64,000 bases of DNA from Clostridiales bacterium (GCA_012838665.1 DUOX01000012.1:1-64000); one strand, 5' to 3'. Positions 17,302 through 26,719 are shown, counted from the first letter of the stretch. Notes: generated by a model not told the origin, from the letters alone. Numbers and translations: made by a program.

Positions 17302-18765
17302 GTGATTAACCTTACCATCCACCGGGAAGCGCTTGAGCGCAACATCAAAAGGGCGCGGGAAAACGGCGTAATCATACCCACTTTTGCCCAAATGAAAGCC
17401 CCTTCCCTGGTTCCTGAGGAAATCAATGCCAGACTGGGGTGCACGGGACTTTGGGATATTGACCCCGTAAACCTGTTCCGTATCACCTGGAAAAATGAGC
17501 CCAAGGAGGCGGGCGGCCTTTTCGGACCGCCAAACTACATAGAGCTTCCTTCTCAGCTCACCGGTGTCAGGGCCAGGATAATCGCCCTGGTGGGGAAATG
17601 GTTCCCAACAGGTTGTCACAAAGTTGGTGCCTCCTTTGGATGTCTGGTGCCCCGCCTGGTCACCGGCCAGTTCGACTCCACCTGTCAGAAGGCCGTCTGG
17701 CCCTCCACCGGCAATTACTGCCGGGGCGGCGCTTTCAATTCCAAGCTGCTGGGCGTCTATTCCATCGGCATCCTCCCCCAGGAAATGAGCCGGGAGCGCT
17801 TCCAGTGGCTGGAGGGAATTGCCGGGGAGATAATCGCCACCCCGGGCTGCGAGTCCAACGTTAAAGAAATATTCGACAAGGTTAACGAAATCCGCCGGAC
17901 TAGGCCGGACTGCGTAATCTTCAACCAGTTCGAGGAGATGGGCAACCATCTCTGGCATTACGAGATAACGGCCGACGCCATTCAGGAGGTTTTCAACAGC
18001 CTGCCGGGAGAAAACATGCGCCTTACGGGGGCCTGCTTCACCACCGGCAGCGCCGGAACCATCGGCGCCGGAGACAGGCTGAAGGAGCTCTTCCCCCAAA
18101 TGAAACTGGCGGCGTGCGAGGCCCTGCAGTGTCCCACCCTCCTCAATAACGGCTTTGGTGGGCACCGCATCGAGGGCATAGGCGACAAGCACGTGCCCTG
18201 GATACATAACGTAAAAAACACCGACATGGTGATAGCCATAGACGACGAGGACAGCATAAACCTCATCCGCCTTTTCAACGAGCCGGAGGGGCGCAAATTC
18301 CTGACAAGCGACCTGGGCGTGCCCCCCGAGATTGTGGAAAAGCTTGATTTATTAGGCATTTCCGGCATTGCGAACCTGCTCTCCTGCATTAAATTTGCCA
18401 AGTACTACGAGCTCACCGAAAAAGACGTGGTGGCAACAGTGCTTACAGACTCTATGGATATGTACGGCAGCCGTTTGGAGGAGCTGCGCCAGCGGGAGGG
18501 GCAGTACAGCGAAAAGCAGGCAGCCATTGACTGGGCTAAGCATATATATGGCCAGCGCACCGACAATATGCTGGAGCTCACTTATATTGACCGGAAACGC
18601 ATACACAACCTTAAATACTACACCTGGGTGGAGCAGCAGGGAAAAACGTCGGAGGAACTGGACGCCCTTTGGTACGACTACGAGGGCACCTGGGGCGCGG
18701 TGCATAAACAAGCGGAAGAGATAGATCGCCTTATAACACAATTCAATGAGGCGGTAATGGGATAA
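17302..18765 (+). CDS. Fold-type-II PLP-dependent enzyme of unknown substrate
   Basis: A 487-residue enzyme, longer than ordinary cysteine synthase or threonine dehydratase. The probable Schiff-base lysine is K107 in FPTGCHKVGAS, followed by the substrate-loop WPSTGNYCRGG (about 133-143) and the phosphate-cup TTGSAGTIGAG (about 247-257). These place it in the tryptophan-synthase-beta superfamily of lyases. It starts at GTG behind a G-rich Shine-Dalgarno and heads an operon with a threonine-synthase-like gene and a MocA-like gene, back to back with guaD-xdh. The context suggests late steps of purine-ring breakdown, for example splitting a diamino- or ureido-acid; that is inference only. Confidence 0.72.
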   Translation: MINLTIHREALERNIKRARENGVIIPTFAQMKAPSLVPEEINARLGCTGLWDIDPVNLFRITWKNEPKEAGGLFGPPNYIELPSQLTGVRARIIALVGKWFPTGCHKVGASFGCLVPRLVTGQFDSTCQKAVWPSTGNYCRGGAFNSKLLGVYSIGILPQEMSRERFQWLEGIAGEIIATPGCESNVKEIFDKVNEIRRTRPDCVIFNQFEEMGNHLWHYEITADAIQEVFNSLPGENMRLTGACFTTGSAGTIGAGDRLKELFPQMKLAACEALQCPTLLNNGFGGHRIEGIGDKHVPWIHNVKNTDMVIAIDDEDSINLIRLFNEPEGRKFLTSDLGVPPEIVEKLDLLGISGIANLLSCIKFAKYYELTEKDVVATVLTDSMDMYGSRLEELRQREGQYSEKQAAIDWAKHIYGQRTDNMLELTYIDRKRIHNLKYYTWVEQQGKTSEELDALWYDYEGTWGAVHKQAEEIDRLITQFNEAVMG

Positions 18766-18779
18766 AGGAGACTGAGGAA

Positions 18780-19021
18780 ATGAAAAAAATTCTTATCGAC
18801 TTCTGCGCGGCTATTCTGCCGTAACAGGAATCTGCATTATTATGCAGTCCGTGCCGCTAAACCAGCTTGCCGGCTGGAGCACTCCCTCGGAAGGGCTGCT
18901 GGCCGCGCTGACTAAGGCAGGCCCCGTGGGATTTTTCGGTATTGCCGCCGGCCTTCTCGTCCTTTGCCTGATAATAACGGCTATCGAAAAGTCCCCGTTT
19001 ACTAAAAAAGCCGCTAATTAA
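18780..19021 (+). pseudogene. Small two-segment membrane protein, frameshifted near its start
   Basis: A perfect AAAGGAGACTGAGG ribosome binding site precedes an ATG, but that frame stops after 14 codons. One base slip (A7 to A8 at 18783-18789) gives an 80-residue protein, MKKNSYRLLRGYSAVTG..., with two hydrophobic segments (about 12-27 and 48-68) ending at 19021. Alternatives are a real mutation, homopolymer phase variation, a sequencing error, or translation of only the last 59 residues from the ATG at 18842. It lies 14 bases after the PLP enzyme. Homologs are not known to me. Confidence 0.5.
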
Positions 19022-19120
19022 CTGTTCCGTCAACAGCAAGGGCGATGTCCTGCGCCAACACAAATGCAGGGCAAAGTCAGCCGCCCTGCCCCTATGTGCA
19101 GATTGGAGGGATATTCCACT

Positions 19121-20347
19121 ATGAAAAATGTGAAATGCGCCCGCTGCATAATCTGCGGTCAGGAATATGAGGCAGCCGCCGATATAACTCTCTGTTCCTG
19201 CGGCGGAGTTCTCGACATCATTTACGACTATGAGTACATAGCCGCTCAGGTTAACAGGGCCACACTTGCCGCCAACAGGGACTTTACCATGTGGCGCTAC
19301 CGCAGCTTCCTGCCCATAAGGGAGAACTCCCCCGCCCCTCCCCTGAGAGTGGGCTGGTCCCCCCTTTATTCGTCCGCCAGACTGGCGGAAATAATAGGGG
19401 TCAAATACCTGTTTATAAAGGACGACGGGCAAAACCCCACTTCCAGCCTGAAGGACAGGGCGTCTGCGGTGGCGGTGGTAAAAGCCAGGGAGACTGGGGC
19501 AAATACCGTTGCCTGCGCCAGCACGGGCAACGCCGCCTCATCCCTTGCGGGCAATGCCGCCGCTGCGGGGCTTAGCAGCGTTATTTTCGTGCCCTCCAGG
19601 GCGCCTGCGGGTAAACTGGCCCAGCTCCTCATCTTTGGCGCAAAGGTATTTTCCGTGGAGGGCAGCTACGAGGACAGTTTCCGCCTGTCTGCCCAGGCTA
19701 TCGAAAAATACGGCTGGTATAACAGGAACGCCGCCATTAACCCCTATCTTATGGAGGGCAAGAAAACCGTCAGCATGGAGATTGCCGAGCAGCTGGGCTG
19801 GGAGGTTCCCGATTATGTGGCGGTATCCGTTGGCGACGGCTGCACCATCGCCGGCGTATGGAAGGGTTTCAAAGATTTGCGCGCCGCCGGGCTGATATAC
19901 CGGCTCCCCCGGCTTATAAGCGTTCAGGCAAGGGGCTGCTGTCCCATTAACCGGGCAACCAAAACCGGCAGGCCCTTAGAGCCCATGGCGGAGAACACCA
20001 TAGCCGACAGCATTGCCGTGGGCAGGCCCCGAAATCCGGACAAGGCAATAAAGGCCATAAAAGAATCCGGCGGTATTACGGTTGAAGTCTCAGACGAAGA
20101 AATACTGCAAGCCATGGCCCTTTTGGGAAGAAAATGCGGCGTGTTTGGCGAACCGGCAGGAGTGGCCGGAACCGCCGGGCTTATGAAGGCCGCAAAAGAG
20201 GGTCTCATCCCCAAAGATGCAAGGATAGTCTCCATAGTCACGGGAAATGGGCTGAAAGATACTGCCAGCGCCATGAAAACAGCAGGACAGCCCATGCGCA
20301 TAGAGCCTGATATTTCCCAGCTTGAAAAACTACTTGACAATATGTAA
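19121..20347 (+). CDS. Threonine synthase-like PLP enzyme with N-terminal zinc ribbon
   Basis: A 408-residue fold-type-II PLP enzyme. An N-terminal zinc-ribbon-like segment (CIICGQEYEA...CSCGGVLDI) is followed by the Schiff-base motif NPTSSLKDRAS, the substrate loop ASTGNAASSLAG and a phosphate-binding region around VGDGCTIAG. Overall it looks like ThrC, yet no hom, thrB or other threonine gene is near; it sits in the purine operon between another PLP enzyme and a MocA-like gene. It may therefore be a lyase or ammonia-lyase recruited to purine catabolism (inference). ATG at 19121 with TTGGAGGG upstream is preferred over an in-frame start at 19064. Confidence 0.75.
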   Translation: MKNVKCARCIICGQEYEAAADITLCSCGGVLDIIYDYEYIAAQVNRATLAANRDFTMWRYRSFLPIRENSPAPPLRVGWSPLYSSARLAEIIGVKYLFIKDDGQNPTSSLKDRASAVAVVKARETGANTVACASTGNAASSLAGNAAAAGLSSVIFVPSRAPAGKLAQLLIFGAKVFSVEGSYEDSFRLSAQAIEKYGWYNRNAAINPYLMEGKKTVSMEIAEQLGWEVPDYVAVSVGDGCTIAGVWKGFKDLRAAGLIYRLPRLISVQARGCCPINRATKTGRPLEPMAENTIADSIAVGRPRNPDKAIKAIKESGGITVEVSDEEILQAMALLGRKCGVFGEPAGVAGTAGLMKAAKEGLIPKDARIVSIVTGNGLKDTASAMKTAGQPMRIEPDISQLEKLLDNM

Positions 20348-20367
20348 GCTGTTTGGGGGCGTAGGAG

Positions 20368-20931
20368 TTGAAACTGGGCTGCATTTTTATGGCCTCCGGT
20401 CATTCGCTGCGTTTCGGAAGCGACAAACTGGTCTATCCCCTGTGGGGTATACCAATGGTCTGCCATGCCCTGGACTCGCTACCCAAAGGCCTGTTCGATA
20501 CCGTTGCTATAGTGACAAGAAGCGATTATGTAGCCAAGCTGGCCAAAAGCCGCGGCTTTTATGCCATAAAAAACCCGGACACCACCAATGATACGGCAAT
20601 TACCATACGTTTAGGGCTGTACGCCATGCCGGAATATATTGACGGCTGCATGTTTTCCGTCTGTGACCAGCCCTACCTGACCGGGGAGAGCATTATAAGG
20701 CTGGCAACAGCTTTTTTCCGCCAGCCCCATTCAATCGTTTCCCTGTCCTGGAAGGGAATCAAGGGGAATCCAGTTATTTTCCCCTCATCTCTGTTTAACG
20801 AATTGCGCTGCCTCCCCTCATATGCCACGGGCAAATACGTCATAGACAGGCATAAGGATAGGCTAGTTCTGGTTAATGCCTCTGCCAAAGAGGAACTTTT
20901 GGATATTGACAGGCCGGACGATTTACTGTAG
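20368..20931 (+). CDS. MocA-like molybdenum cofactor nucleotidyltransferase
   Basis: A 187-residue nucleotidyltransferase of the MobA/MocA group. It has the GTP/CTP-binding opening FMASGHSLRFGSDKL (a variant of the usual LAAGxSxRMGxxK), and SVCDQPYLTG, the metal-binding CDQP motif. MocA attaches CMP to molybdopterin for xanthine-dehydrogenase-family enzymes, which fits the nearby xdhABC. The start is a TTG about 20 bases after the preceding stop. It converges on the hydantoinase-like gene with only 30 bases between. Confidence 0.78.
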   Translation: MKLGCIFMASGHSLRFGSDKLVYPLWGIPMVCHALDSLPKGLFDTVAIVTRSDYVAKLAKSRGFYAIKNPDTTNDTAITIRLGLYAMPEYIDGCMFSVCDQPYLTGESIIRLATAFFRQPHSIVSLSWKGIKGNPVIFPSSLFNELRCLPSYATGKYVIDRHKDRLVLVNASAKEELLDIDRPDDLL

Positions 20932-20961
20932 GAAGAACAATTTCCTGTCTCTTAACGCCTT

Positions 20962-22332
20962 TTAATGCTTTCGCCAGGTGGCCCTGCGGGGGACATATCT
21001 CCCGCAGGGTCCTTTTATTATTCTCCCGTTTTCGGCGCAAAGCTCCCCTCTCAGGAAAACCGCCCTTGCCCTGCCCTCCAGCGCGAAACCCTCCCAGGGA
21101 GAATAATCCACCTTCTGCAACTGTTTTACCGCTGTCAGCGTTCCCCGAAATTGCGGGTCCCATATGACAATGTCGGCGTCGGAACCGGGCTCCAGCGAGC
21201 CCTTCCGAGGATATATGCCAAAAGCCCGGGCAGGATTTTCGGACAAAAGAGCGGCCATGCGCACCGGCGTAATTTTCCCCCGGCATACACCATAGGTCCA
21301 AATCAGCGCCGGACGGTGTTCTACTCCCGGCAGGCCGTTTGGTATTTTTGAAAAGTCCGTCCTGCCCAGTTCCTTCTGTCCCGCAAAATTATAGCTGCAG
21401 TGGTCTGTAGATATTATGTCAACCTCTCCGCCCTTTATGGCTTTCCAAAGCTCACTCTTATCTTCCCTGCTTCTTATTGGCGGGGAACACACATACTTTG
21501 CAGCCTCAAAATCTGGTTTTATGTAAACTTCCTCCGTCAGCGTCAAATACTGGGGGCAGGTTTCCACAAGGACCGCAACCCCCTTTTCCCGGGCGGCCCT
21601 TATCTCGGCGAGGCCCTCCCTCGTGCTCAAATGCACCACCCAGACCGGAGAACGCGACTCCCGGGCCAGCTCCATTAAACGCCGGACGGCCCTGCCCTCC
21701 ACCTCATTTGGCCGCGACAGGGGGTGATATTTTACGTCCATGTGCCCTGCCGAAAGCTCCTCCCGGACGCGCCGGTTCACCTCGTCCCCCAGCTCGCAGT
21801 GGACGCCGGTGATGCAGCCCAGCTCACGGGTGGCTTTGAGTAGTTCCAACATCTGTTCATCCGTCAACCGCAGATTATCATAGGCCATATATACCTTAAA
21901 GCTGGTCACTCCCCGCCTTACTATGTCAGCCAACTCCCCTTTGGTGGACGGGTTCCAGTCAGTCACCGCAATGTGGAATGCAAAATCACAATAGCTGCGG
22001 CCTTCGGCAAGGCGGAACCACCTGTCTAAAGCATCCCGCAATGCGCCGCCCCTGTCTTGGGTTGCAAAATCCAAAATGCACGTTGTGCCTCCCGCCAGGG
22101 CGGCAGCGCTGCCGGAGGGGAAGTCGTCGGCGGTGACGGTCACGCCGTTATCCATCTCAAGATGGGTATGGGCGTCTATAAAACCGGGAAAAACCAGGCA
22201 GCCGGAGGCATCGTAAACTTCAATCCGGCCTCCCCTGCCCTCCCCGGAAACTATTTTTTCCCCGTCAATCCACAGGTCTCTTTCATTAATTCCGGCAGGC
22301 GTCACCAGCTTGCCGCCTTTTATACATAACAT
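20962..22332 (-). CDS. Dihydropyrimidinase/hydantoinase-type cyclic amidohydrolase
   Basis: Opens a cyclic amide ring. The 456-residue protein has the metal motif FIDAHTHLEM (about 53-62), the carboxylated-lysine segment SFKVYMAYDN, histidines in TGVHCELGDE and VVHLSTREG, and the catalytic aspartate in ISTDHCS. Candidates for its substrate in this context are xanthine, a ureido-imidazole or a hydantoin intermediate of purine breakdown; dihydropyrimidine is also possible. ATG at 22332 has GGAGGG upstream; longer in-frame readings lack a site. It lies 68 bases downstream of adenine deaminase, same strand. Confidence 0.85.
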   Translation of the reverse strand: MLCIKGGKLVTPAGINERDLWIDGEKIVSGEGRGGRIEVYDASGCLVFPGFIDAHTHLEMDNGVTVTADDFPSGSAAALAGGTTCILDFATQDRGGALRDALDRWFRLAEGRSYCDFAFHIAVTDWNPSTKGELADIVRRGVTSFKVYMAYDNLRLTDEQMLELLKATRELGCITGVHCELGDEVNRRVREELSAGHMDVKYHPLSRPNEVEGRAVRRLMELARESRSPVWVVHLSTREGLAEIRAAREKGVAVLVETCPQYLTLTEEVYIKPDFEAAKYVCSPPIRSREDKSELWKAIKGGEVDIISTDHCSYNFAGQKELGRTDFSKIPNGLPGVEHRPALIWTYGVCRGKITPVRMAALLSENPARAFGIYPRKGSLEPGSDADIVIWDPQFRGTLTAVKQLQKVDYSPWEGFALEGRARAVFLRGELCAENGRIIKGPCGRYVPRRATWRKH

Positions 22333-22400
22333 GGATTTCCCTCCAGTTTTTACAGCAACGAAAAGTGCCGCCAAAAGGCTGAGCAGCCGCACATATACTA

Positions 22401-24194
22401 TTACAAAAACAGGTCCGCAAACTCAAAAGTCCTGCAATCCACAAGACCGCGGTTAGTCAGCCGCAGCTCCGGAATACAGGCCAGGGGTATCAGGGCCATG
22501 GTCATAAAGGGAGATACAATATTGCACCCGATTTCCTTCCACGCCCCGCCCAGAGCGGCTACCGATTCCGCCAGTTCCGCCGCGGACCTGTCGCTCATAA
22601 TGCCGGCAATGGGCAGCTCCACCAGACCCAGCACTTTCCCGTCCCTGGCTACGCACATTCCCCCGCCGCAGTTTATAAGGGTGTTGGCGGCCAGCGCCAT
22701 ATCCTCATTATCTGTGCCGATAACCAGTAGGTTGTGGGCGTCATGGGCCACGGTGGAGGCCATGGCGCCTTTCTTTATGCCGAAACCTTTAACGAAGCCC
22801 ACCCCTTTTTTGCCTGTGGCGGCATGCCGTTCAAAGACCACGGCTTTTAGCACATCCTGGGCAACATCGCTTTCCACCAGTCCCCCATGTACCTGAAGCC
22901 GGACAATCCTCTCGAAATTCCCCACTTTGGCAGGTACTATTTCTATGGCCCTCACCAAGACATGGTCCTTCCCGGGGCAGGGCAGTTCAAAGGACTTATC
23001 TGTTATCTCAACCCCCAGGTTCATGGTATTTCTGGCCCAGGCGGGGTATTCATAGTTTCGTATCGGCACCAGCATTATCCCGTTTTCGGCCACAACCTCC
23101 CCGTCTATCATTACACGGGTAACCTTCATAGTCTCCAGACTCTCAAGAAAAACAATGTCCGCGCACTTTCCGGGGGTAATCGAGCCAAGGTCCCTTTCAA
23201 CACGGAAGCACTGGGCGCAGTTTATGGTGACCATCTGAATGGCCGTCACGGGGTCAATCCCCTCCTCCAGGGCACGGCGGAGTATATGATCCATATGGCC
23301 TCTGCTTACCAAAGTCTCCGGATGGGCGTCATCGGAAACCAGCACCGCAAAGCGGCTGTCAATCTTATGCCCGGTCAGGGCTTTGGCCACCTCCGACAGG
23401 TCATGCCAGGCGCTGCCTTCCCTGAGCATTGCGTACATGCCCAGACGCATTTTTGCAAGGGCGTCCTCCGCTCTGGTGGATTCATGGCAGCAGCAGGCGC
23501 CGGAGGCAATATACGCGTTCAGCCCTCTGCCGGTTTCCGGCAGGGAATAGTGGCCGGTAATCACCTTGCCGGCCTTAAGGGTTTCCGCCAGCTCGTCGAA
23601 AACCTGCCTATCCCCGCTGAGCACTCCGGGCATATTCATCATTTCCCCCAAGCCCACAACTGAGTCCCAGGTCATCATTTCCCTGATATCCCCGGGGCCG
23701 ATTGCGGCTCCCGTATCCTCGAATCCCGGTACCCCCGGCACGCAGGAGGGAGCCGTTACCATGGTTTTCAGGGGACTGCGGAGGGAATCCTCAATCATGC
23801 AACTGACCCCCTCCACACCCAGTACGTTGCATATTTCATGAGGGTCCATGAAAATACCCACGGTCCCTCGGGGTACCACCGCCCGGGCATATTCCCCCAC
23901 GCTCATCATTGAGGACTCTACGTGAATATGTCCATCTAAAAAACCCGGAGAAATATAAGAGCCCTCCGCATCCAATACTCTGGTGCTTTCGCCTGTGCAA
24001 TGGGAGGCATCACCCACAAGGGCAATTCTTCCCGCGGCAACGGCCACATCAGTGTGCTCCAATATTTCTCCGGTACATACGTTTATTAACTTTGCATTCT
24101 TAATTACTGTATCAGCCGGGCTCCTGCCCAGAGCTACATCAACTATTCTGCCTGAAACCTCCCAAAGAGGCGCTTTGCAGAATTTGTTCGGCAT
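22401..24194 (-). CDS. ade: Adenine deaminase
   Basis: Converts adenine to hypoxanthine plus ammonia. The 597-residue bimetal amidohydrolase shows GFLDGHIHVESSM (about residues 88-100), ITGHYSLPETG, LVSDDAHPETL and the C-terminal Adenine_deam_C domain with HDAHNLLVIG and GGGMCV. Length is normal for the AdeC type. A GGGGGGTGG site precedes the start. First gene of a two-gene operon with the hydantoinase-like amidohydrolase; hypoxanthine would flow to xdhABC. Confidence 0.95.
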   Translation of the reverse strand: MPNKFCKAPLWEVSGRIVDVALGRSPADTVIKNAKLINVCTGEILEHTDVAVAAGRIALVGDASHCTGESTRVLDAEGSYISPGFLDGHIHVESSMMSVGEYARAVVPRGTVGIFMDPHEICNVLGVEGVSCMIEDSLRSPLKTMVTAPSCVPGVPGFEDTGAAIGPGDIREMMTWDSVVGLGEMMNMPGVLSGDRQVFDELAETLKAGKVITGHYSLPETGRGLNAYIASGACCCHESTRAEDALAKMRLGMYAMLREGSAWHDLSEVAKALTGHKIDSRFAVLVSDDAHPETLVSRGHMDHILRRALEEGIDPVTAIQMVTINCAQCFRVERDLGSITPGKCADIVFLESLETMKVTRVMIDGEVVAENGIMLVPIRNYEYPAWARNTMNLGVEITDKSFELPCPGKDHVLVRAIEIVPAKVGNFERIVRLQVHGGLVESDVAQDVLKAVVFERHAATGKKGVGFVKGFGIKKGAMASTVAHDAHNLLVIGTDNEDMALAANTLINCGGGMCVARDGKVLGLVELPIAGIMSDRSAAELAESVAALGGAWKEIGCNIVSPFMTMALIPLACIPELRLTNRGLVDCRTFEFADLFL

Positions 24195-24248
24195 AGTGCC
24201 ACCCCCCTAATAACAATAAAATAGCGTATTTATTGTTCATTAAATAAA

Positions 24249-24309
24249 AACGTCAGGGGAAAGATACTTATTTGACGTTGATTATATATCTTGCAAGAAA
24301 AAAAAGCAA
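24249..24309 (-). promoter_or_regulatory. Promoter of ade with inverted repeat at the start site
   Basis: On the minus strand TTGCTT (24309-24304), 17-base spacer, TATAAT (24286-24281). Just beyond, AACGTCA (24279-24273) and TGACGTT (24255-24249) form an inverted repeat that would straddle the transcription start, a good place for a repressor operator. The remaining spacer to hppA (24310-24460) holds nothing clear beyond AT-rich sequence. Confidence 0.5.
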
Positions 24310-24460
24310 TCTTTTATGAATTATTATGTTTGCATTAATCGACTAAATAGTTTATTATATTGATCAGTATTTGAGGTGTTTTTTTGTGCAACTTGTATAA
24401 AACGTATGTAACATCTCGTATGACTAGACTGTTTAAAATATTTGAGGAGTGAAAGAGATT

Positions 24461-26578
24461 ATGGAAAACCTATTCTGGGTTGGCATTCTCGGCGGCCTTG
24501 TCGCGCTGCTATTTGCCTTTTACCAGAGCCGTAAGGTCATGAAGTTCTCAGAGGGAACTCCAACCATGAAAAAAATTGCTGCTGCTATTCGGAGCGGCGC
24601 GAACGCTTACCTGAAGCGACAGTATAAGACCGTCGCAATTTTCTTCATCGTAACTGCCGTCATCCTTGCCATTCTGGCCTTTGGATTTGACATGGTATCA
24701 AGATTTGTGCCGTTTGCTTTCCTTTCAGGCGGCATTTATTCCAGTCTTGCAGGCTTTGTGGGCATGAAGATCGCCACATCGGCCAACGCCCGCACAGCCA
24801 ATGCAGCCAACGAAAGTCTGGACCGGGGGCTCAACGTTGCCTTCTCCTCCGGCTCCGTTATGGGCTTTACCGTCGTCGGTTTGGGCATACTGGATGTATC
24901 TATCTGGTTCCATGTGCTTAAATATATCTTCCACTGTGATGCAAACACAATTGCCACCACAATGGTTATGTTCGGCATGGGCGCCTCTGCCGCCGCTCTG
25001 TTCGCCCGTGTAGGCGGCGGAATCTTCACCAAGGCTGCCGACGTAGGCGCCGACCTTGTGGGAAAGGTTGAGGCCGGAATCCCCGAGGACGACCCCCGTA
25101 ACCCTGCCGTTATCGCCGACAACGTAGGGGACAACGTGGGTGACGTGGCCGGCATGGGCGCCGACCTTTACGAATCTTATGTTGGTTCAATTCTTGCCAC
25201 ATTTGCTATTGGCGCCGCTGCCGGCTACGGCTGGAACGGCATGCTCCTTCCGTTGGCAATCGCGGTTCTGGGCGTTGTCTGCTCGCTGCTTGGCTCTTTC
25301 CTGATCCGCACCAAGGAAAACGCCTCCCAGCGTGAGCTTCTGGCCACTTTGCGCAAAGGCACCTACACCGCCGCCGCTCTGTGCGCCGTCCTTTCAGTCC
25401 CCCTGACCTGGTTCATAATGAAGGACGTTGACGGTGCTAATTGGTGGGGCATCCTGATAGCCATCTTCTGCGGCCTGGCTGCGGGCTGCGGCATCGGCTT
25501 CATTACCGAATATTACACCTCAGATACTTATAAACCCACTCAGGGAGTTGCCGCCGCTTCGGAGACGGGCTCTGCCACCACCATCATCGGCGGTATCTCC
25601 GTGGGTATGCTTTCCACTGCGGCCCCCATCATCATCATCAGTATTGCCGTTATAATCAGCTTCCTCAGCGCCGGCGGAACCCTCAATACAAACGCCGCCA
25701 ACTACGGATTCAGCTTTAATAACGGTCTCTATGGTATCGGCATATCTGCAATCGGAATGCTGGCTACCCTGGGCATCACATTGGCCACCGACGCTTACGG
25801 CCCTGTTGCCGACAACGCCGGCGGTATCGCCGAGATGGCCGGGCTGGGTGAAGAAGTGAGAAAACGCACTGACGCCCTGGACTCCCTGGGCAATACCACC
25901 GCGGCCACCGGCAAGGGATTTGCCATCGGTAGCGCTGCCCTTACCGCTCTTGCCCTTTTGGTCTCCTATGTTGACGTGGCCAAGGCTGAGATGGGCACAG
26001 CCACCATTGATCTTTCCATCACAAACCCCGCTGTCCTCGTGGGCCTGTTCATAGGCGCAATGCTGGTGTTCGTATTTACATCTCTCACCATGAGCGCCGT
26101 GCAGCGGGCCGCTCAAAACATCGTTGTGGAGGTCCGCCGCCAGTTCAGGGAAATTACCGGAATTATGGAAGGCAAGGCAGACCCCGACTACGAATTCTGC
26201 GTTGACCTCTGCACCCGCGGCGCCCTGAAGGAAATGGTCACTCCCTCCCTGCTGGCCGTTGTTGTTCCCATTATCACCGGACTCATCCTCGGGGTTGAGG
26301 GCGTTGTCGGCCTTCTTGGCGGCTGCACCGTCATCGGTTTTGCCATGGCAGTGTTTATGTCCAACGCTGGCGGAGCCTGGGATAACGCTAAAAAGTACAT
26401 TGAAGCTGGACACCACGGCGGGAAGGGAAGCGACTGCCACAAGGCTGCCGTTATCGGCGACACCGTTGGCGACCCCTTCAAGGACACCTCCGGCCCCTCT
26501 TTAAATATTCTTATTAAGCTGGTCAGCACCGTATCCATAGTATTTGTCAGACTTATCGTACATCTGTCCATATTCTGA
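24461..26578 (+). CDS. hppA: Membrane-bound ion-pumping pyrophosphatase (K+-dependent type)
   Basis: Hydrolyses PPi and pumps H+ or Na+ across the membrane. The 705-residue protein has about 16 hydrophobic segments, the catalytic [11 protein letters not shown] and [25 protein letters not shown] aspartate motifs, and the conserved [15 protein letters not shown] near the end. The segment [11 protein letters not shown] has alanine where K+-independent enzymes have lysine, indicating K+ stimulation. Which ion is pumped is not settled from sequence. ATG at 24461 follows GAGGAG; an upstream in-frame GTG at 24449 overlaps that site. Single gene with terminator. Confidence 0.95.
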   Translation: MENLFWVGILGGLVALLFAFYQSRKVMKFSEGTPTMKKIAAAIRSGANAYLKRQYKTVAIFFIVTAVILAILAFGFDMVSRFVPFAFLSGGIYSSLAGFVGMKIATSANARTANAANESLDRGLNVAFSSGSVMGFTVVGLGILDVSIWFHVLKYIFHCDANTIATTMVMFGMGASAAALFARVGGGIFTKAADVGADLVGKVEAGIPEDDPRNPAVIADNVGDNVGDVAGMGADLYESYVGSILATFAIGAAAGYGWNGMLLPLAIAVLGVVCSLLGSFLIRTKENASQRELLATLRKGTYTAAALCAVLSVPLTWFIMKDVDGANWWGILIAIFCGLAAGCGIGFITEYYTSDTYKPTQGVAAASETGSATTIIGGISVGMLSTAAPIIIISIAVIISFLSAGGTLNTNAANYGFSFNNGLYGIGISAIGMLATLGITLATDAYGPVADNAGGIAEMAGLGEEVRKRTDALDSLGNTTAATGKGFAIGSAALTALALLVSYVDVAKAEMGTATIDLSITNPAVLVGLFIGAMLVFVFTSLTMSAVQRAAQNIVVEVRRQFREITGIMEGKADPDYEFCVDLCTRGALKEMVTPSLLAVVVPIITGLILGVEGVVGLLGGCTVIGFAMAVFMSNAGGAWDNAKKYIEAGHHGGKGSDCHKAAVIGDTVGDPFKDTSGPSLNILIKLVSTVSIVFVRLIVHLSIF

Positions 26579-26598
26579 TAACAATTTCATAATATGCT

Positions 26599-26633
26599 AA
26601 ACAGGAGACTGCCTTTCAGCAAGTCTCCTGTTT
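26599..26633 (+). terminator. Terminator after hppA
   Basis: 12-bp stem AAACAGGAGACT/AGTCTCCTGTTT with an 11-base loop, 21 bases past the stop. The tail is TT-rich but short. Confidence 0.7.
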
Positions 26634-26689
26634 ACTTTGTGGCTTGTATATTGTCCCAAAATAGGGGTAATTGCAAATATTACAAAAAA

Positions 26690-26719
26690 ATGACACCGCA
26701 GTTCCCCCTGCGGTGTCAT
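26690..26719 (-). terminator. Terminator of the SLH protein gene
   Basis: 12-bp stem ATGACACCGCAG/CTGCGGTGTCAT; on the minus strand it is followed by seven T's. It ends the gene that stops at 26745. Confidence 0.85.

Noticed and set aside
17299..18207. 302-codon minus-strand frame
   Set aside because: Mirror of the PLP enzyme; composition mimics its codon pattern and no start signal is present.
18783..18789. Programmed -1 ribosomal frameshift at the A7 run
   Set aside because: A slip this close to the start codon without a downstream stimulatory structure that I can see is less likely than mutation or a sequencing slip.
24249..24279. Attenuator hairpin in the ade leader
   Set aside because: The predicted transcription start lies inside the first stem strand, so the RNA could not form the complete hairpin; an operator is the better reading.
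25520..26440. 306-codon minus-strand frame
   Set aside because: Antisense to the membrane pyrophosphatase; glycine/histidine-rich shadow reading without motifs.
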